In this document: positions 58,365 through 64,000 of the stretch, in pieces
Numbering within the stretch: the stretch's first letter is position 1
Layout of the letters: each line of letters begins with the position of its first letter
NCBI GenBank assembly: GCA_013400155.1
Contig: VXBM01000022.1
Coordinates: 1,694,610 to 1,758,609, forward strand
Source of the DNA: Helopsaltes ochotensis
Taxonomy: Eukaryota; Chordata; Aves; Passeriformes; Locustellidae
Length of the DNA: 64,000 nt
Reading direction: 5' to 3'
Notes under the pieces: generated by a model
Seen by the model: only the letters and a program-made list of their open reading frames with translations
Told to the model about the DNA's origin: nothing
The model's database searches: none
Position numbers and translations under genes: made by a program

Positions 58365-61300
58365 ATTATAAGATTATAATTAAAATCATGTGTTCTTTAC
58401 TAAACATGAGAAGAGAAATTCCAGACTTATCTCTGCAAAAATTCAAGTATTCATTGAACAGATTAGAAATACTAGAATTACAGTTGGATGCACTTTTGGA
58501 GGGAATAATTGATTTAACAAAGAAGCAATTTTACATTTTGTAATGGCATCTATGATGCTGGGCTGAATCTGACAAATAGGCTTTATTAAAAAAACCCAAA
58601 CCAAACCAGCCATTTTCAGGGGTCATTTATAAAACCAGAAAAGAATGGTATATTTTCTTTCCAAACTTTATCCACTAGTGCATAAAAAAATTGCCAGAGA
58701 ATATAGAAATGGCCCAGTTTATATGTTCTAAGTGTGACTACACTCACAATTATTCCACATTAAATGGAATGGGTAATTATCCTAAAGCAGGAGTTGCTCC
58801 TTCACAGCAGGGATTCTGCACAGAAAGGGATATTTTGGAAAAAGAACATTTCTTTTCAAAGCTGTTCTGTTCCATACAAAATATTTTAAGCACATACATG
58901 GTGAGACAGATTGTTTCCTTACCTTAGTGGTTACAGGATTTGTGTGGGAGATTCAGTATAAAAATAAAAAGAATTAGACAAGGCTGTCCCATACTTCAAG
59001 TACAGCTGAAGACCCTAAACACAAGACTATCCAAGAAGAGATCAGTACACCATTTAGGTTGTTTGCTGAATATAGCCACTGACTTCTATTCAAAATGCCT
59101 CCATAATGAGACTCTAGCTGCCAGAAAAAATTTTCACAGAAACAGGTACAAGAATTGTTAGTTCTGGCAAAAGAAGGAAAAATATTCTTCGCTATTCATG
59201 TTCTAAGAAACACCTTAATTATCTGGCATTAACAGGAAATCAAATCAACTTCTTTTCCTCCTCTAATGTTCTACATCCACAAAAAAAAAAAAAGTCAACA
59301 AATTTTAGAAGAAGAATGGAATAATTATGCTATGTTGCTATGTGAAGCAGTAAAGTTTTCATCTCAAATGGCAGATTCTTGATAAAGTTATAACAAGCTG
59401 AAAATAGACCCTGTACCAGGAAGCATTGGATAGCCTTGGCTCTTGTACTGTATTTTGTCACTGGTGGAAAAATAAGCAACGAGACAAATGGAAAAAAAGC
59501 ATTTGAGAGGTAGGCACATACATGAGCACACTGAATTCTGGCTTTCTTTTCTTGTGTACTTTTTTGTATATATTTCTTTAGTAACAGACAAATACAAGAT
59601 GCTATAAAGTTATATTAAAATACTTTGTTTTGAGAACGGAAGGCAAAACATGGATGAGAAAAGTAAACTAAGACTTCAGTTATGCTGTATAAGGGAGAGG
59701 AAGAAGATGGAAACCAAATAACAGAGCAGCAAAGCATAGAAAAAAGGCATACATAGAGAAGCATGAGAGAAATATATGAAAATCTCTAATCTGATGAACC
59801 ATGCTGTTCATACAGTTTCTTTTTAATAATGTTTTGTGATTCCTTTAGTCTTTACTAATAAAGGAGTACAGTTGTTACAGACATAAAACAGCTGTGATAA
59901 ATTGTGTTGTAATGTTTCATGCCTACTATAGACAGAAAAGAAGAAATACACCATGCAGGCAATGAAGAAGTGAAAAACTGAAAATGAGATACAACTTCAA
60001 CAGTGTCTGTTTTCTACGGCACTTGTGCATTATATTCTATCCAACAGCTCTTGAGACACAAAATACCCATTGTTCATTAGTACTAAATTCTTGAACCAGT
60101 GAATGATACAGTTTTCAGTTCTTAGCTTACATACTGTTGTAATTTTACTATTTCCTTCTGAACAAACCAGAATCTAGACAGCACTGTAGTTCAATATGTG
60201 CAAACATGCTGATAGTCTTTGTGAATCAGGCATGTTTCTTGGTCTTTGGTATGTACAACAGACAGCTTCCCCATGATACTGTACAGAAGAAATTAAATCT
60301 GGAGTGTCTCCTGAACAACTTTTATTGGTTGAAAAAGCAGTTTTCTCTGATTGTTGAGACATCAGCTGCAGTTCTGCATATTGAGCCACGCTTTTCACCT
60401 GTTTCAGAGCTAGAAAACCTCTACACCAAAGGTCTCCAAGTCAAACAGCAGAATAAAATGGCCGAACTGAATTATATGTCACATATTTTCATTTTAAACA
60501 AAGGCCCAGACATAGGGAAATGATCTTTGTGGCTGACTTATGACTCTCAGCTAGCATTCCCATCTGCTGGATCAGAGCCTAAACTTGTATTTCAATAGAG
60601 GCAGAAAATGCTAGAATCATATCAAGGCCATACTATATTATGACATTATTATATGAAGAAGGATTAGAGTGCAGTAGAAAGTCTTCCAGGACTGATAAAA
60701 ACAGAAGTGGCAAGCCCAAGCAGAGAGTTTACTTACTGTAGTCAGATAATTGTCCTAATTTTATTTTTTCTTTCTGTATACCACATATACCATCTGAAAC
60801 TATAAAACATATCCCCTGAGGCTAGTCCTTTGACAATCTGTAACTTACTGAGTAAGATCTTAAGTGGGTACCTTTTTAACTGGGCTAAGAGTAGGTTTGA
60901 TCAGTAGAGAAAGCAAGAGTTTTTGATCTATCAAAGTGACAGCTTGGAGACCTATGACCCTAATGACAATTTCAGTCCATTTAAGAGAAAAGTTTGTGCT
61001 TGCCAAGTCAGAAATTTTTTTTGATGGCTCTAAAAGTAGTCTGGTATGCAGAAAGTCTGATCATCAGAGCTAATTTCCTAAGACTTAATAGATTTACTTT
61101 TCTCAGATGTGGGTGGCAAATATCATGAGATACTGGATTATGAACACACACATAAAGAATTCAATTACCTATTAATGTTCCTTGGCATCTGTAGTCATAA
61201 AAGCATGATCTCATATACCATACTACTTTCTTTCAATAGCATTAGACATCATCTCTTCAAGCCTAGGCTGAAGTTATTAAATACAAATTATAGCAAAAGA

Positions 61301-62099
61301 GTTGCTATGATTCTATCCAGATGGTACTTAAATTATCCTTCTCTAGACATATACAATCTTTATGTAAATTATTACTAATGGAAAATCTGAAAACCTTTGC
61401 TGGAGCTCTCTTGCATGGGAAAGAAGCCAAACAAATGCTCATAACATTATATCGTCAGCAGAGCTGTATATGAAATTAGTTCCCATTCCACAGTTATTTT
61501 GAGAGTATAAATAAAAAGTTGTCTCGCATTGCATTGGAACGACACCAAGAATGCTCCAAGTGAGAAACCTGATAGAAACAGCCTTCACCCTTTATTGAAC
61601 TAACTACTCACATAGTGGGAGTATTCCCCATGGTTACAGTCTTCTACCCTGACCTAGGCAAAGCAGCATCAGATATTGCTCTTCTGCAACTCATGTAAAT
61701 ACCTTAGCCCTAATGACATGGAAATTGTTTTTCTGTGTTCTCTACTGCGATCAAAAATTCTACTCCTAGTATTTGAATTCCTGCAGAAAATTTTGTTTTC
61801 AAAGAACTGTTCTGTTGTCATGACAAAATAAAAAACTGTTCACCATAAAATTTCTAAATAACCATGGTTTTCAAAATTTTGCCTCTGGATATTGAGAAAC
61901 CTCTGACATAATTCACAACAGCAAAAAAAAAATAGATAAGCTTATTGACTTAGATAAAATCCATGTAGCTAATAGATAAACATCAAATTTTTGATCTCTC
62001 TTCAGATGGAAAATACAAGCATGTAGACAGCTGTTACAAATCAAAGTATACTTGTTTCTATTGTCCCAGGGAGCCCAGATCTGTACACAAGGCAGATCT
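58365..62099. other. Unassigned, AT-rich
   Basis: About 3.7 kb without a recognised gene. It contains an A13 run at 59281-59293. A 105-codon plus-strand frame at 60206-60523 has ordinary composition but no motif and no convincing splice sites, so it is not called. Confidence 0.5.
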
Positions 62100-63185
62100 T
62101 CTGATAAGGCATTGTCAGTGTAGAGGGGAAGGATAACCTCCCTCAACCTGCTGCTCAGGATATCCTATGTGTTCCTGGCCACAAAGGCAAATTGCTAGTG
62201 CATAATCAACTCAGTGTCTGCACCAGTACTCCATGTACTTTTCTGCAAAGTTGATTTTCAGTGGCTCAGCCCCCAGCAGGTAATGGTGCCTGGGGTTGCT
62301 CCTCCCCAGCTGCAGGTCTCTACAATTCCTGTTGAATTTCATGAGGTGTCTGTCAGCCCATTTCTCCAGCTTGTCCAGATCTCTCTAGATGGCAGTAGGA
62401 CTCTCTGGTGTGCCTGATACCCACCTGTTTTGCATTATCAGCTTGCAGCGGATTCCCTCTGCCCTATCACCCAGTAATGAGGATGCCACTCTCATTTACC
62501 AAACCAGTTATCTCATGGATGCACCTCAGGATCATATCAGGCTGCTCCATCATAGGAATAAACATCACAGGGTGACTGCCCTGTAGTTCTATTGGTCCTC
62601 CTTCTCTTGTTTTTTTTTTGAAGATACGAGTGACCTTTTCTTGTCTTCAGTCTTCAGGCACTTCTCCCAGTCGCCATGATGAATCCAAAATTATCAGCTG
62701 GTCTCAAAACGGCATCATCCAGCTTTCTTGGCAGTCCTGGATATCTCCCATTAGGACCTATAGACTTACATATGTCAAGTTTGCTTGTGTATGCCCTGAC
62801 CTCACCTTCTTCTACCAAAGATATGTCTTCCTTGTACCAGTCTTTCCCACTGGTATCTGGGATTTCTGAAGGCCAGTCTTATTAGTAATGACTGAGGTGA
62901 AAATGGCAATGCCTTTTACATATCTCGTGTCAGCAGGGCCACTTCCCTATTCAGCAACCTGTCCACATTTCCCCTACTCTTCCTTTTGCTACTTGTGTAC
63001 TCAAGAACTTTATCTTGCTGCTTTTGACATTATTTCTCAGATTCAACTACAAGTGGACTTTGGCTTTGCATGCAAGACAGTGTCTCAGTATTCCTCTCAG
63101 GTGATTCATCCCTGCTTTCACCTTCTATAAACTCCTTTTTATGTTTGAATTTTGCCAGGCACTCCTTGTTCATTCACGAATGAAA
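62100..63185 (-). mobile_element. CR1 LINE, internal ORF2 part, antisense
   Basis: Blocks run in reversed CR1 order. First comes GAGGGGAAGGATAACCTCCC and the later reverse-transcriptase region (TTTCATGAGGTGTCTGTCAG, TCTCCAGCTTGTCCAGATCT, at 62335-62385). Then come the earlier reverse-transcriptase and linker blocks (TTCTTGGCAGTCCTGGATATC, GGGATTTCTGAAGGCCAGTC, CTGAGGTGAAAATGGCAATGC, CAGTATTCCTCTCAGGTGAT). It ends at TTGCCAGGCACTCCTTGTTC near 63172. The 3' untranslated tail is absent, so the left side was lost by deletion. Part of the reverse transcriptase is missing around 62420-62600. The several plus-strand frames of 60-83 codons here are antisense artefacts of the repeat. Confidence 0.85.
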
Positions 63186-64000
63186 TATTTATGAAAACTT
63201 ACTATACAATAAGCTTTTTTAAGAACAAGAAGTCCATCAGTGGCTTTACTTAGCATTTTTTTCTGTTACCATGCATTTAATTTCTTATAATTTATAATAC
63301 ATTTTGAGTAGGTGTTTGAGAAGCTGTTGAGTAGGGATTTTTGCCTGAGTAAATTTACCTCTGTGAGAGATTTAATAATGCAGGAACCTTCTTCAGGTTG
63401 TAACTACTGATGTTGTAACTGGGACTGAAAACCAGAGATGAAATAAAGAATTATCTCTCTTCTCCACTACATAATTTCTGAGTTATATCAAATAATTGAC
63501 TTAGAAACCTAGAAGTGACATGTTTAGTTTCTATGCTAGGGGACCTAAGGTACACAGAGCTCATGGAGCAGTCCCATAATTCAGAACAATAATTTGGAAC
63601 AATAATTCCAAGCCAAGAAGCATATTGAGCAAAAAAGAAATCATAGTCAGCAAACACCTGTCTCCTAACTTGGCTGAATCACCCATACTTGATAGAAAAT
63701 ATCTCTGCTTGTTGGGAAACAGAGACTCCTTCTATCCCAGTTCTTTCAAAGAACAGAGCACAGTTTATTCTTTCCTTTTAGAAGAGGTTTTTCTCTCTTT
63801 TATTGTTTTCTCTCCTTCTCTTTATGCCCCTAGAACTGTCCACAAAGTTGACAGGTTCCTCTTCTGGTTGAAGGAAACTTTGATTTTCCCAGTAAGTGCC
63901 ATAATCATCAAGCTACTCTACATTTTTCCACCATTTTGCTTTGCCACTGTTTCAAGAACTGAAAAGTCACAGGGACAGTCAGGAAGGACATGAAAGAGCA
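63186..64000. other. Unassigned sequence at the right edge
   Basis: No gene or repeat was recognised. A 122-codon plus-strand frame at 63625-63993 runs almost to the window edge. It is rich in Phe, Ser and Leu, lacks a recognised motif and is bordered by T-rich sequence. It is most likely chance, though an exon cut by the edge cannot be excluded. Confidence 0.45.

Noticed and set aside
62214..63130. Several plus-strand frames of 65-83 codons in a row
   Set aside because: They are antisense readings of a CR1 ORF2 fragment.
1..64000. CRISPR arrays, operons, phage genes, tRNA or rRNA genes, telomeric repeats
   Set aside because: None was seen. The repeat content is that of a vertebrate nuclear genome, and no tRNA cloverleaf or TTAGGG array was found by eye.

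Overview
The window looks like vertebrate nuclear DNA, most probably from a bird. The case rests on its repeats. At least ten stretches match the CR1 family of LINEs, including the 3' ends that dominate avian genomes (the run around TTGGAAGGTATC at 39570 and the terminal ATTCTGTG motifs). Several LTRs resemble avian endogenous-retrovirus LTRs. The rest is AT-rich, CpG-poor sequence with short simple repeats. There is no operon layout, no bacterial gene and no plasmid feature. The exact bird lineage cannot be read from the sequence.

No protein-coding gene can be named. Open frames are short and mostly lie in repeats or AT-rich sequence. The best coding candidate is one possible internal exon on the minus strand (2214-2448), with a good acceptor, an acceptable donor and an open frame. 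A weaker minus-strand frame lies near 26375-26560. The window therefore reads as a gene desert or as the inside of one or a few very long introns.

Layout: 1-3.7 kb has a pyrimidine-rich tract, a GC-richer block and the candidate exon. A CR1 3' part lies at 3.7-4.4 kb. From 4.4 to 20.1 kb is mostly unassigned AT-rich DNA with a small old CR1 tail and a group of octamer-like motifs. From 20.1 to 23.5 kb are two plus-strand CR1 copies, one split by a G/T-rich expansion and one an old copy of about 2.1 kb with traces of endonuclease and reverse transcriptase. From 23.5 to 39 kb is unassigned DNA with small tandem duplications, a GC-rich patch and a perfect hairpin. A retroviral-type LTR lies at 39.0-39.4 kb and a CR1 tail follows it. 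A CpG cluster with a CTCF-like motif lies at 44.6 kb and another CR1 tail at 47.1 kb.

The densest part is 51.5-58.4 kb. There a long degenerate CR1 (ORF1 esterase, endonuclease, reverse transcriptase, 3' end) is interrupted by an LTR, and two more probable solo LTRs follow. A minus-strand CR1 fragment of about 1.1 kb lies at 62.1-63.2 kb. All these elements look dead: reading frames are broken, the copies are truncated, and no internal retroviral genes were seen between LTRs. I found no convincing new biological system. The items most worth checking are the candidate exon, the CTCF/CpG site and the nested retroelement cluster.
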